Positions 5,457-10,991 of a DNA stretch of 10,991 nucleotides are shown one piece after another. A program made the position numbers and the translations under genes. Under the pieces are notes generated by a model, which saw nothing but the letters and a program-made list of their open reading frames with translations, was not told where the DNA came from and searched no databases. The stretch is from assembly GCA_046155605.1 (NCBI GenBank), contig JBJXFQ010000010.1, positions 1 through 10,991 on the forward strand, in the 5' to 3' direction. The first letter of the stretch is position 1. Each line of letters begins with the position of its first letter. This DNA is from JAEUIZ01 sp046155605 (GTDB taxonomy: Bacteria; Planctomycetota; Phycisphaerae; Phycisphaerales; UBA1924).

Positions 5457-6711
5457 GCGCCAGCCCGCACATCAACTCGACGCCCACCGCGATCGCATCA
5501 TCATTGAAATCAAAGTCCGGCTGGTGCAACGCCGGAAACCGCGCCGCCCCGCTCGGCCGAAGCCCCAGAAAGAAAAAACACGACGGCACATGCTGCCCGT
5601 AATACGCAAAGTCCTCCCCGCCCATCGTCGGATATTCAACCCGCAGCACCCGCTCCGTACCCAGCACCCCACGCGCCACGGCCAAAAATCGCTCCGTCTC
5701 GTCCGCGTCGTTGCTCACGACCGGATATCCCTCGAGATACTGGATCTCCGCCTTGCACCCGTGCGACGCCGCCGCGCCAGCGACGATCTCGTGGAACCGT
5801 TCGCGTGCCGTCGCTCGCAGCGCCGGCGTCAGCGTCCGGATCGTCCCCACCAGTCGCGCCACGTCCGGGATTATGTTGTTCGCCGTCCCCGCCATGAACT
5901 GCCCGACCGTGCAGACCATCGCCTCATACGGCGCGACGGCCCGCGACGCCAGCGTCTGCAGCGCCGACACGATCGTCGCGCCCGCCACGATCGGATCGCG
6001 ACATAAGTGCGGATACGCCGCGTGGCCCCCGCGACCGCGCACGTCCACGATGAAATCGTCCGTCGCCGCCATCAGCGGCCCGGGCCGCGTCGAGACCGAC
6101 CCGACCTCGACGCTCGGCCAGCCGTGCAACCCATAAATCCGCCCCACCGGCGCGCCGATCCCGCCCCCCGCCCCCCCTCCCGACTCGCCGCGCAAAACTC
6201 CCGCCGCGCACATCTTCTCCGCCCCGCCGCCGTCCTCCTCCGCGGGCTGAAAGATGAACGTCACCGGATTCGGCCTGTGCGTCGCCTTCGCCAGCACGCG
6301 AGCGGCCCCGAGCAGAATCGTCGTGTGCCCGTCGTGCCCGCACGCGTGCATCACCCCAGGATGCATCGACGCATACGGCTGGTCCGTCGCCTCCTCGATC
6401 GGCAGCGCGTCCATGTCGGCCCGCAGCGCGACGGCCCGGCGCTCGCCGCCACCGGCCGACTTCCCGCCGCCCGCAGAATTGCCGCCATTTCCCCCGCCCG
6501 CGCTCCCCGTCGCCGGCAGATAGCCCACCACCCCGTGTCCGCCGCCGAATCCGGTCTTGACCGCGATCCCGATCCTGCCCAGTTGCTCGGCGACAAACCC
6601 CGCCGTCCATTTCTCCTGATTCGACAACTCGGGGTGCCGATGCAGTTCGTGTCGCACCTTCACAAGGCCCGGAATCTCCCCCCGAATCAGCGACCGCACG
6701 CGTTCCGTCAT
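5446..6711 (-). CDS. M20-family metallo-amidohydrolase (N-acyl amino acid / hippurate hydrolase type)
   Basis: This 421-residue protein belongs to the M20D peptidase/amidohydrolase group, which cleaves N-acyl or amide bonds of amino-acid conjugates with a two-metal site. Visible motifs are RHELHRHPELS at 20-30, ALRADMDALPI at 95-105, MHACGHDGHT at 121-130 (C124 and H126), QPAEEDGGGAEKM at 155-167 (E158/E159), LHGWP with H196, GRGGHAAYP in the dimerisation domain at 226-234, GTANNIIPD, and LHQPDF with H396. The active site therefore looks complete. Two glycine-rich runs, residues about 69-90 (SAGGG repeats) and about 176-185, look like loop insertions. ATG 6711 has no Shine-Dalgarno; TATCCT ends 8 nt upstream. 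It lies 35 nt after the 498-aa zinc-ribbon gene and may also be read from it. The true substrate is unknown. Confidence 0.9.
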   Translation of the reverse strand: MTERVRSLIRGEIPGLVKVRHELHRHPELSNQEKWTAGFVAEQLGRIGIAVKTGFGGGHGVVGYLPATGSAGGGNGGNSAGGGKSAGGGERRAVALRADMDALPIEEATDQPYASMHPGVMHACGHDGHTTILLGAARVLAKATHRPNPVTFIFQPAEEDGGGAEKMCAAGVLRGESGGGAGGGIGAPVGRIYGLHGWPSVEVGSVSTRPGPLMAATDDFIVDVRGRGGHAAYPHLCRDPIVAGATIVSALQTLASRAVAPYEAMVCTVGQFMAGTANNIIPDVARLVGTIRTLTPALRATARERFHEIVAGAAASHGCKAEIQYLEGYPVVSNDADETERFLAVARGVLGTERVLRVEYPTMGGEDFAYYGQHVPSCFFFLGLRPSGAARFPALHQPDFDFNDDAIAVGVELMCGLALKE

Positions 6712-6719
6712 GATCGATC

Positions 6720-6725
6720 AGGATA
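6720..6725 (-). promoter_or_regulatory. Candidate -10 box (TATCCT) for the amidohydrolase
   Basis: On the - strand TATCCT ends 8 nt before ATG 6711, inside the 35-nt gap after the preceding gene. A weak -35-like CTGACC lies 19 bp upstream, overlapping that gene's TGA stop. No Shine-Dalgarno is present. Confidence 0.4.
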
Positions 6726-6746
6726 GGCAAAGCCAGTCGAGCCGGG

Positions 6747-8243
6747 TCAGTTGGGCGAGAACTCTACGTCATCAATCACGATCTCGCCGTCGTAGTACTC
6801 GCTGAGTTCCGGTGCTCGCAGCGCGACTTCCTTGCTTGGCGTGAAGACCAGCCGCACGCTCTTTGCCTTGCCCATGCCCTTGGTCTCCGCGCTGAGCCAA
6901 TGTTCGTTCAACCCTCCCCAACCACCGAGATTGCCCGTGCCGGATCGGTTGCACAGTTCTCCGAGCGGCCACTGCTTGTCGCCAACCTCCGCCCTCACCG
7001 TGAACGCGACATCGACCGGTAGGTCTTGCAGCGAGAAGCTGACCATGACTTGCGCCCTCGACACGGTGAACACGAAGATCGATGCCGCTCCCGTGCGGAC
7101 GACCGAGTTGGGCTGCAGACGGCTCTTCAACTGCTCCGTGAGTTCCGGCGTCGGCGCTCGGCCGCGAACAATCTCCGCATCTGCCGGAATGATCTCAACG
7201 ACCGCCGGCAAACGAAATCGCCGCGACGGCTGGTCCACATTCTTCTTCTTCGACGGCCACATTGTCATGAACTGGATGTCCGCATTGGTCCCATCGACTT
7301 CGAGTTCGAGCGTGTGCATGCCAATCTGCAAATCACCGGGAACATCGATCGCAACTCCGACGACCATCTCTCCCCACCCCATGTTCTGTCCAAACCGGCT
7401 TCGCGACCCGCCCGAGTAAACCACCCCGATTGCCTCGTCTTCCCCTTCCGGTACTTGCAACGCGGCAGGAAAGCCCTGCGCGCCGATCGCCTCCCGGCTG
7501 CGCGTCGGCAACTTGATCTCCTTCCCATCCATCGTTGCGCGAGCCAGCGTCAGCATCATCGCGCTCTCGCTGCTCGCTGCGCACCGCTGCTCGGCCACCT
7601 TGATGACAATTGGCAGCGTCCCGCCAGCCTTCGCCCGCTTCCTCGCTTTCATCTCCAAGACCGGCATCCCAACCTTGAACCTCTTCTCCTGCTCCGGCGT
7701 CGCCGATCCGTTCAACGTCGCCCGCTCAAACACGTTCCCCCACGCCTCCGTCCACTTGAACTCCGGCGTCGCCTGCAACTCCAGCACCGCCTCCGCCACG
7801 CGCCGGTCCTGATCCTTCGATAGCGCTTTCCGCACCATCCGGTCGTCGAGTTCCGCCGCGATCGCCGCCGAGTTCTTCGGCGTCGCCCGCCGCGCCTCCC
7901 ACAGCATCAACCCCACCGGCTTGTACTTGTTCAGGTCCGTCCCTGTCACCACGCCATACACCACCAGCCCGATCGGCGCGATCGGCAACAGGCTGAGCAC
8001 CACGCCCGCCGCAACCAGCTGCCACAAACGCTTCCGCACCCCCACCCGCACCGCTCGCTCGCGCTTCAGCCCCGCTCCGCATTCCGGGCATGTGATCGTT
8101 GCCGGATACAAACCATCAAGATCAAAGTGGCACGATCGGCAGACCGGATGCCGATTCAGCCTGATCCCGCGACGCCCCGCCACAATGAGCACCACGCCCA
8201 GCACGAGCGAACCTACCAGGATGAAGAAAATCGCCGTCGGCAC
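6747..8243 (-). CDS. Zinc-ribbon membrane protein with large probable extracytoplasmic domain
   Basis: I do not recognise this 498-residue protein as a named family. A first hydrophobic helix (residues 3-23) is followed by a ribbon with C35, C38, C52 and C55 (CRSCHFDLDGLYP...CPECG), and then a second helix at about 74-100. The remaining 400 residues are mostly soluble, with alternating strand-like segments. The last third, including DGEIVIDDVEFSPN at the very end, reads like a beta-rich domain, reminiscent of carbohydrate-binding-type endings that close with IDDVEF. With two helices, the ribbon and the long C-terminal part would lie on opposite or same sides depending on topology; I infer a cytosolic ribbon only tentatively. 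Its GTG start is set by a GGAGG 6 nt upstream. It follows the 72-aa membrane protein by 60 nt and precedes the amidohydrolase. Confidence 0.75.
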   Translation of the reverse strand: MPTAIFFILVGSLVLGVVLIVAGRRGIRLNRHPVCRSCHFDLDGLYPATITCPECGAGLKRERAVRVGVRKRLWQLVAAGVVLSLLPIAPIGLVVYGVVTGTDLNKYKPVGLMLWEARRATPKNSAAIAAELDDRMVRKALSKDQDRRVAEAVLELQATPEFKWTEAWGNVFERATLNGSATPEQEKRFKVGMPVLEMKARKRAKAGGTLPIVIKVAEQRCAASSESAMMLTLARATMDGKEIKLPTRSREAIGAQGFPAALQVPEGEDEAIGVVYSGGSRSRFGQNMGWGEMVVGVAIDVPGDLQIGMHTLELEVDGTNADIQFMTMWPSKKKNVDQPSRRFRLPAVVEIIPADAEIVRGRAPTPELTEQLKSRLQPNSVVRTGAASIFVFTVSRAQVMVSFSLQDLPVDVAFTVRAEVGDKQWPLGELCNRSGTGNLGGWGGLNEHWLSAETKGMGKAKSVRLVFTPSKEVALRAPELSEYYDGEIVIDDVEFSPN

Positions 8244-8249
8244 CCGACG

Positions 8250-8254
8250 CCTCC
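8250..8254 (-). promoter_or_regulatory. Shine-Dalgarno GGAGG for the 498-aa zinc-ribbon gene
   Basis: On the - strand GGAGG ends 6 nt before GTG 8243. This is the strongest ribosome-binding site in the window and supports the GTG start and translation from a message that begins upstream. Confidence 0.7.
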
Positions 8255-8303
8255 ATCGCTAAGCGCCTCGACTGGGAAGGTCGCTCTTCAGGCCATCGTA
8301 CCG

Positions 8304-8522
8304 TCACCTCGCCGCCGGCTTCTCCCCGATCCCCCCGTACTCGTTCGACATCCCCGTCTTCCCCGCGCCCGCGCCCTTGGGCGGCTCGTGCATCAGCGGA
8401 TTCTTCATCGACTGCCACATCAAGACGCACAAGAACGCCAGCACCGCCAGCGGCCCAAGCGCAAATAGCAGCACGCCGATCCGCTTCGCCTTTCCGTCTC
8501 GAATAGTCACCTGCCGCGCCAT
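8304..8522 (-). CDS. Small single-helix membrane protein, function unknown
   Basis: This 72-residue protein has a basic N-terminus (MARQVTIRDGKAKR), one clear membrane helix at about residues 14-36, and a G/P/K-rich hydrophilic tail. No conserved domain is recognised. It is accepted as a gene because it lies on the same strand between sodA and the zinc-ribbon gene, fills that space without overlap, follows the positive-inside rule, and has a TATCCT box ending 6 nt before its ATG. It is likely the first gene of a short transcript with the zinc-ribbon gene 60 nt downstream. It could be an accessory subunit or a small protein specific to its lineage; the function is unknown. Confidence 0.6.
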   Translation of the reverse strand: MARQVTIRDGKAKRIGVLLFALGPLAVLAFLCVLMWQSMKNPLMHEPPKGAGAGKTGMSNEYGGIGEKPAAR

Positions 8523-8528
8523 GATGAA

Positions 8529-8534
8529 AGGATA
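8529..8534 (-). promoter_or_regulatory. Candidate -10 box (TATCCT) for the 72-aa gene
   Basis: On the - strand TATCCT ends 6 nt before ATG 8522, with no Shine-Dalgarno between. It is identical to the box in front of the amidohydrolase. No -35 is recognised. Confidence 0.45.
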
Positions 8535-8733
8535 GCGCGTCCTCGACGAGTGTTTCCGCTGATCGCAGTCGGAAGCCTCGGGTCATCGAGCCGACGATCC
8601 GCTCGCCAACGCCCTCGCTCGTCATCGGCGTACACAAAGCGAGGCTTCGCTGACCCTCGCGACCGCAGGTCACGAGCCGCGCACCAAGACCCAGCACTCG
8701 GAGCCGAGCACCCAGAACTTCGGCCCCCTCGCC

Positions 8734-9369
8734 CTACTTCGCCTTCGCGTACAACTCCGCCGCCTTCGACCAGTTCACCACGCCCCACCACGCCGTCACA
8801 TAGTCCGGCCTGCGGTTCTGGTACTTCAGGTAGTACGCGTGCTCCCACACATCCAACCCCAGCACCGGCACGCCCTCGCACCCCGCGATCGCCGTCCCCA
8901 TCAGCGGGCTGTCCTGGTTCGCCGTAGAACAAATCTGCAGCGCCTTGTCCTTCCCAACCACCAGCCACACCCAGCCCGAGCCGAATCGCCCCGTCGCGGC
9001 CTTCGCAAACTCTTCCTTAAAATGGTCAAACGTCCCCCACCCCTTGTTGATCGCCTCGGCCAGCGCGCCCGCAGGGGCCCCGCCGCCACCCTTCCCCGGG
9101 GCCGCCATCAGCGTCCAAAACAGGCTGTGATTCACATGCCCGCCCGCGTTATTCCGTACCTGCCCGCGCTTTTCCGCAGGAACGTCGCTGAGCTTCTTGA
9201 TGACCTCTTCCGGCGACATCTCGGCCCACGGCGTCCCCTCCAACGCCTTGTTCGCGTTCGTCACGTACGCCTGATGATGCTTCCCGTGGTGGATCTGCAT
9301 CGTCTGCGCATCGATCACCGGCTCCAACGCCTCGAACGCATACGGCAACGGCGGCAATGTAAACGGCAT
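8734..9369 (-). CDS. sodA: Superoxide dismutase, Mn-type Fe/Mn family
   Basis: This 211-residue enzyme dismutates superoxide to oxygen and hydrogen peroxide. The four metal ligands of the Fe/Mn family are present: H27 (MQIHHGKHHQAY), H81 (GGHVNHSLFW), D173 and H177 (DVWEHAYY). Metal-type markers favour manganese: G76-G77 in NNAGGHVNH, and the second-sphere glutamine in STANQDSPL (Q152) rather than in the NNAAQ position of iron enzymes. A cambialistic enzyme remains possible. The C-terminal YQNRRPDYVTAWWGVVNW is typical. No signal peptide is visible, so it is probably cytoplasmic. ATG 9369 has GGAGA 4 nt upstream. A short glycine-rich loop (GKGGGGAP, 92-99) follows the second ligand helix. It is monocistronic or leads a loose - strand series; 211 nt separate it from the next gene. 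Confidence 0.95.
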   Translation of the reverse strand: MPFTLPPLPYAFEALEPVIDAQTMQIHHGKHHQAYVTNANKALEGTPWAEMSPEEVIKKLSDVPAEKRGQVRNNAGGHVNHSLFWTLMAAPGKGGGGAPAGALAEAINKGWGTFDHFKEEFAKAATGRFGSGWVWLVVGKDKALQICSTANQDSPLMGTAIAGCEGVPVLGLDVWEHAYYLKYQNRRPDYVTAWWGVVNWSKAAELYAKAK

Positions 9370-9373
9370 CGTC

Positions 9374-9378
9374 TCTCC
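9374..9378 (-). promoter_or_regulatory. Shine-Dalgarno GGAGA for sodA
   Basis: On the - strand GGAGA ends 4 nt before the sodA ATG (5 nt if only GGAG is counted). It supports this start and a leadered mRNA. Confidence 0.6.
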
Positions 9379-9437
9379 AATCTCCCCAAGGCAATAGGGG
9401 AACCTCTGCTTTTCGTTGTGGCCCGCTTATCGGGACG

Positions 9438-9469
9438 ATTCTCGCGTTTCGCACCGACTTCCGTGTCAA
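9438..9469 (-). promoter_or_regulatory. Candidate sodA promoter (TTGACA ... GAGAAT)
   Basis: On the - strand a perfect TTGACA (9464-9469) is followed after 20 bp by GAGAAT (9438-9443). The spacer is longer than the ideal 17 bp, and the -10 is imperfect. The leader to the sodA ATG would be about 60 nt. Confidence 0.3.
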
Positions 9470-9518
9470 AATGGACAAAAAACCGACCGCTGTTCGATAT
9501 CTGAAAGGAACTCTGGAC

Positions 9519-9546
9519 TTGCGAATCTTGGAAAATCGGGTATCTT
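9519..9546 (+). promoter_or_regulatory. Candidate sigma-70 promoter (TTGCGA-N16-TATCTT)
   Basis: TTGCGA (9519-9524) and TATCTT (9541-9546) are 16 bp apart. Transcription would begin near 9553, about 360 nt before the sigma-factor ATG. No protein start fits just downstream, so the product would be a leader or small RNA. Confidence 0.4.
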
Positions 9547-9578
9547 GTATGGCCGCTCTTGCCGCGCCAGTCGCCGGC

Positions 9579-9607
9579 AGGACTCCCAGCATGGTCGCTG
9601 GGAGCCT
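9579..9607 (+). other. Strong hairpin in the intergenic interval
   Basis: CTCCCAGC (9583-9590) pairs with GCTGGGAG (9597-9604) around an ATGGTC loop. AGG and CCT outside extend it to 11 pairs with one bulged A. There is no T-run after it, so it is not a standard terminator. It starts about 26 nt after the predicted start of the 9519-9546 promoter. Confidence 0.55.
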
Positions 9608-9661
9608 ATTCGTGGGTTACGGGACGGTCAATCGGAACTTGGGTCGCCAGTCAAAGTTGAA

Positions 9662-9678
9662 CGGATCTGTTTGATCCG
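9662..9678 (+). other. Small hairpin CGGATC/GATCCG
   Basis: CGGATC (9662-9667) pairs with GATCCG (9673-9678) with a TGTTT loop. It could belong to a structured leader or weak terminator; no U-tract follows. Confidence 0.35.
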
Positions 9679-9826
9679 CTCGTATGGTATCTGATCGGCG
9701 TAATGAGGCAAGAACACTTCCAAAACAGCGAAACTGATCCGGCATCGCGGCGTATTACTGTTGAGAGATTCATGCGGCCCCAACAATACCGGGGTCTGTT
9801 CTAGAAACGATTTGGTGGGGATCTGA

Positions 9827-9855
9827 TTGGTGCGTTCGAGAGTTTGTGGTAGGAT
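9827..9855 (+). promoter_or_regulatory. Candidate proximal promoter of the sigma-factor gene (TTGGTG-N17-TAGGAT)
   Basis: TTGGTG (9827-9832) and TAGGAT (9850-9855) have the ideal 17-bp spacing. The predicted start is near 9862, giving a leader of about 49 nt to ATG 9911. The -10 fits the TAnnnT form seen before other genes in the window. Confidence 0.45.
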
Positions 9856-9910
9856 GCAAGCGTGTGGGAATGATGCGTGAGCCACCGAAGGCGTCACGCC
9901 GGGAAAGGCC

Positions 9911-10991
9911 ATGAACAAGGGACTGAGCATGAGGCGGGTACACCGGACAACTCCGAGCCCGTTGGATCAGGTGCGTCGTCGTCACCGGGTCGGTGTCGGT
10001 GCGCCCAAGGCCGCGACCGCCGGCCGGCGCAAACTGAGCATCGAGGAAGAACGTCTGCTCAATCGCATCATGGCGACCGAGCAGGATTTCATCGACAGCC
10101 CCGCCTTCTACGAGAAGGACGCGGAGCGGCGCATCTATGACGAAGCGCCGGACATCCAGAAGCCCGACACCACCTGGTACCACCCCGTGATGGACGACCT
10201 CTCGTCCTCCAAGGGCCGCACCGTCAAGAGCGCGCAGCAGGTCATCCTTACCGGTGCCGAAGAGAAGGTGCTCTTCCATCAGTTCAACTACGCGCGGTAT
10301 CGCATCTGGAAAATCCAGCAGGACGTGGCCGAGAACGCCACGAAGAAGCCCAGCGCCGACGAGGCCGAGGCGATCCTGCACTGGTACCGCAAGGCCGACA
10401 TCATCCGCGAGCAGATCGCCGAGACCAACCTCGCGCTCGTGCTGGCGATGGCCAAGCGCACCCGCATGAGCGAGGTGGACTTCGCCGATCTCGTCAGCGA
10501 GGGCAACATGGCCCTGCTCCGCGCGGTGGACAAGTTCGACGCCGGCCGCGGGTACAAGTTCAGCACCTACGCCTGCCGCGCCATCCTCAAGGCCTTCAGC
10601 CGCCAGGGCATGAAGCTCTCGAAGTATCGCCAGCGCTTCCCGACGGATTTCGATCCCAAACTCGAGCGCTCCAACTTCCTCGAGACCAAGCGTCACACGT
10701 TCGAGCGTGACGCCGCCGAGGAGGTCAAGCGGATCGTCCTCGACAACCGCGCCGATCTCACCGACGTCGAGCGCACCGTCATCGAGCACCGCTTCGGGCT
10801 CGAGGCCGCCGACGGCGAGAAGCCCATGACCCTCGAACAGGTCGGGCAGATCATCGGCGTCACCAAGGAACGCGTCCGCCAGATCCAGAACAAGGCGATG
10901 GAGAAGATCCGCGTCGAACTGGAGAGCAAGTTCCTCGGCACCAAGAAGGCCGAGGAGGAAGCGGCGGCGGCCGCAGCCGCGGCGAGATCGG
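9911..10991 (+). CDS. Sigma-70 family RNA polymerase sigma factor (3' end beyond window)
   Basis: At least 360 residues of a sigma factor are visible with no stop before the window ends. ATG 9911 is the first possible start after an in-frame TGA at 9878. A basic N-terminus is followed by a poorly conserved stretch to about residue 170. Region 2 spans about 171-235: NLALVLAMAKR, DFADLVSEGNMALLRAVDKFD and GYKFSTYACRAILKAF. Region 4 spans about 277-335 and is canonical, with LTDVERTVIEHRFGL, then the helix-turn-helix MTLEQVGQIIGVTKERVRQIQNKAMEKIR. Only about 45 residues separate the two regions, so region 3 is mostly missing. Region 2.3 has FSTYACRA where housekeeping sigmas have FSTYATWW. This argues for an alternative rather than primary sigma factor. 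The C-terminal extension starts with a charged and polyalanine run (KKAEEEAAAAAAAA). It follows a long leader. Confidence 0.88.
   Translation, partial: MNKGLSMRRVHRTTPSPLDQVRRRHRVGVGAPKAATAGRRKLSIEEERLLNRIMATEQDFIDSPAFYEKDAERRIYDEAPDIQKPDTTWYHPVMDDLSSSKGRTVKSAQQVILTGAEEKVLFHQFNYARYRIWKIQQDVAENATKKPSADEAEAILHWYRKADIIREQIAETNLALVLAMAKRTRMSEVDFADLVSEGNMALLRAVDKFDAGRGYKFSTYACRAILKAFSRQGMKLSKYRQRFPTDFDPKLERSNFLETKRHTFERDAAEEVKRIVLDNRADLTDVERTVIEHRFGLEAADGEKPMTLEQVGQIIGVTKERVRQIQNKAMEKIRVELESKFLGTKKAEEEAAAAAAAARS

Larger units (their letters stand above)
9370..9910. other. 541-nt intergenic interval, lower GC, no convincing protein
   Basis: Between the divergent sodA and sigma-factor genes the composition drops to about half G+C in places (about 48% in 9481-9540, against roughly two thirds in the genes). 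Short open frames exist on both strands, but they have no recognisable motif, no ribosome-binding site and no codon bias like the neighbours. The interval holds candidate promoters in both directions and two hairpins, listed separately. It may be a long 5' leader, may contain a small RNA, or may be decayed sequence. Confidence 0.6.

Noticed and set aside
8523..8733. Possible terminator or gene between sodA and the 72-aa gene
   Set aside because: Only short inverted repeats were found (for example AGCGA/TCGCT near 8640 and CTCGG/CCGAG near 8700), with tiny stems or loops and no T-run; no open frame with a motif is present.
9471..9674. 67-codon + strand open frame in the intergenic interval
   Set aside because: No Shine-Dalgarno or -10 at the leaderless spacing, codon use unlike neighbours, and two hairpins lie inside it or at its end. 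A small protein is not excluded but not supported.
9628..9930. 100-codon open frame on the - strand before the sigma gene
   Set aside because: It runs antisense across the proximal promoter and start of the sigma gene, has no ribosome-binding site and no recognisable domain.

Overview
The window is GC-rich, roughly two thirds G+C by eye. It most resembles a chromosomal segment from a planctomycete, probably of the Phycisphaerae type. The first protein ends in a PEP-CTERM-like sorting tail of the VPAPGT...RRRR kind. There are two CxxC zinc-ribbon membrane proteins of a style common in that phylum, and a sigma factor with a strongly divergent region 2.3. No rRNA, tRNA, insertion sequence or CRISPR array was seen.

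Left part (1-3734, all + strand): the end of a HAF-repeat, PEP-CTERM surface protein; a PfkB-family ribokinase; an antitoxin/toxin pair (UPF0175 followed by a DUF3368 PIN-domain protein) coupled by a TGATG overlap; and a fused two-domain ABC permease of the Fe(III)/thiamine type with no ATPase or binding protein beside it. A GACCGGTG palindrome closes this convoy.

Middle part (3735-6711): an internally duplicated [two membrane helices + zinc ribbon] protein on the - strand is divergent from a guanidinium exporter (Gdx/SugE, SMR family) on the + strand. Between them lies a 277-nt interval with a perfect 13-bp-arm palindrome, a short tandem repeat and a second copy of the GACCGGTGGC motif. Gdx overlaps tail-to-tail by 11 bp with an M20 metallo-amidohydrolase on the - strand.

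Right part (6712-10991): a - strand series of sodA (Mn-type superoxide dismutase), a one-helix small protein, a zinc-ribbon membrane protein with a large probable extracytoplasmic region, and the amidohydrolase. A 541-nt, less GC-rich interval without a convincing protein follows. It carries possible promoters on both strands and two hairpins. It leads into a + strand sigma-70 family gene that runs off the window.

Genes here seem to start in two ways. gdx, the 498-aa zinc-ribbon gene and sodA have Shine-Dalgarno sequences. Five others lack one and instead have a TAnnnT (-10-like) hexamer ending 6-8 nt before the start codon, which suggests leaderless transcripts. No dedicated new multi-gene system is evident. 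The best leads are the start-site pattern, the gdx intergenic palindrome, the sigma-factor leader and the zinc-ribbon membrane proteins.
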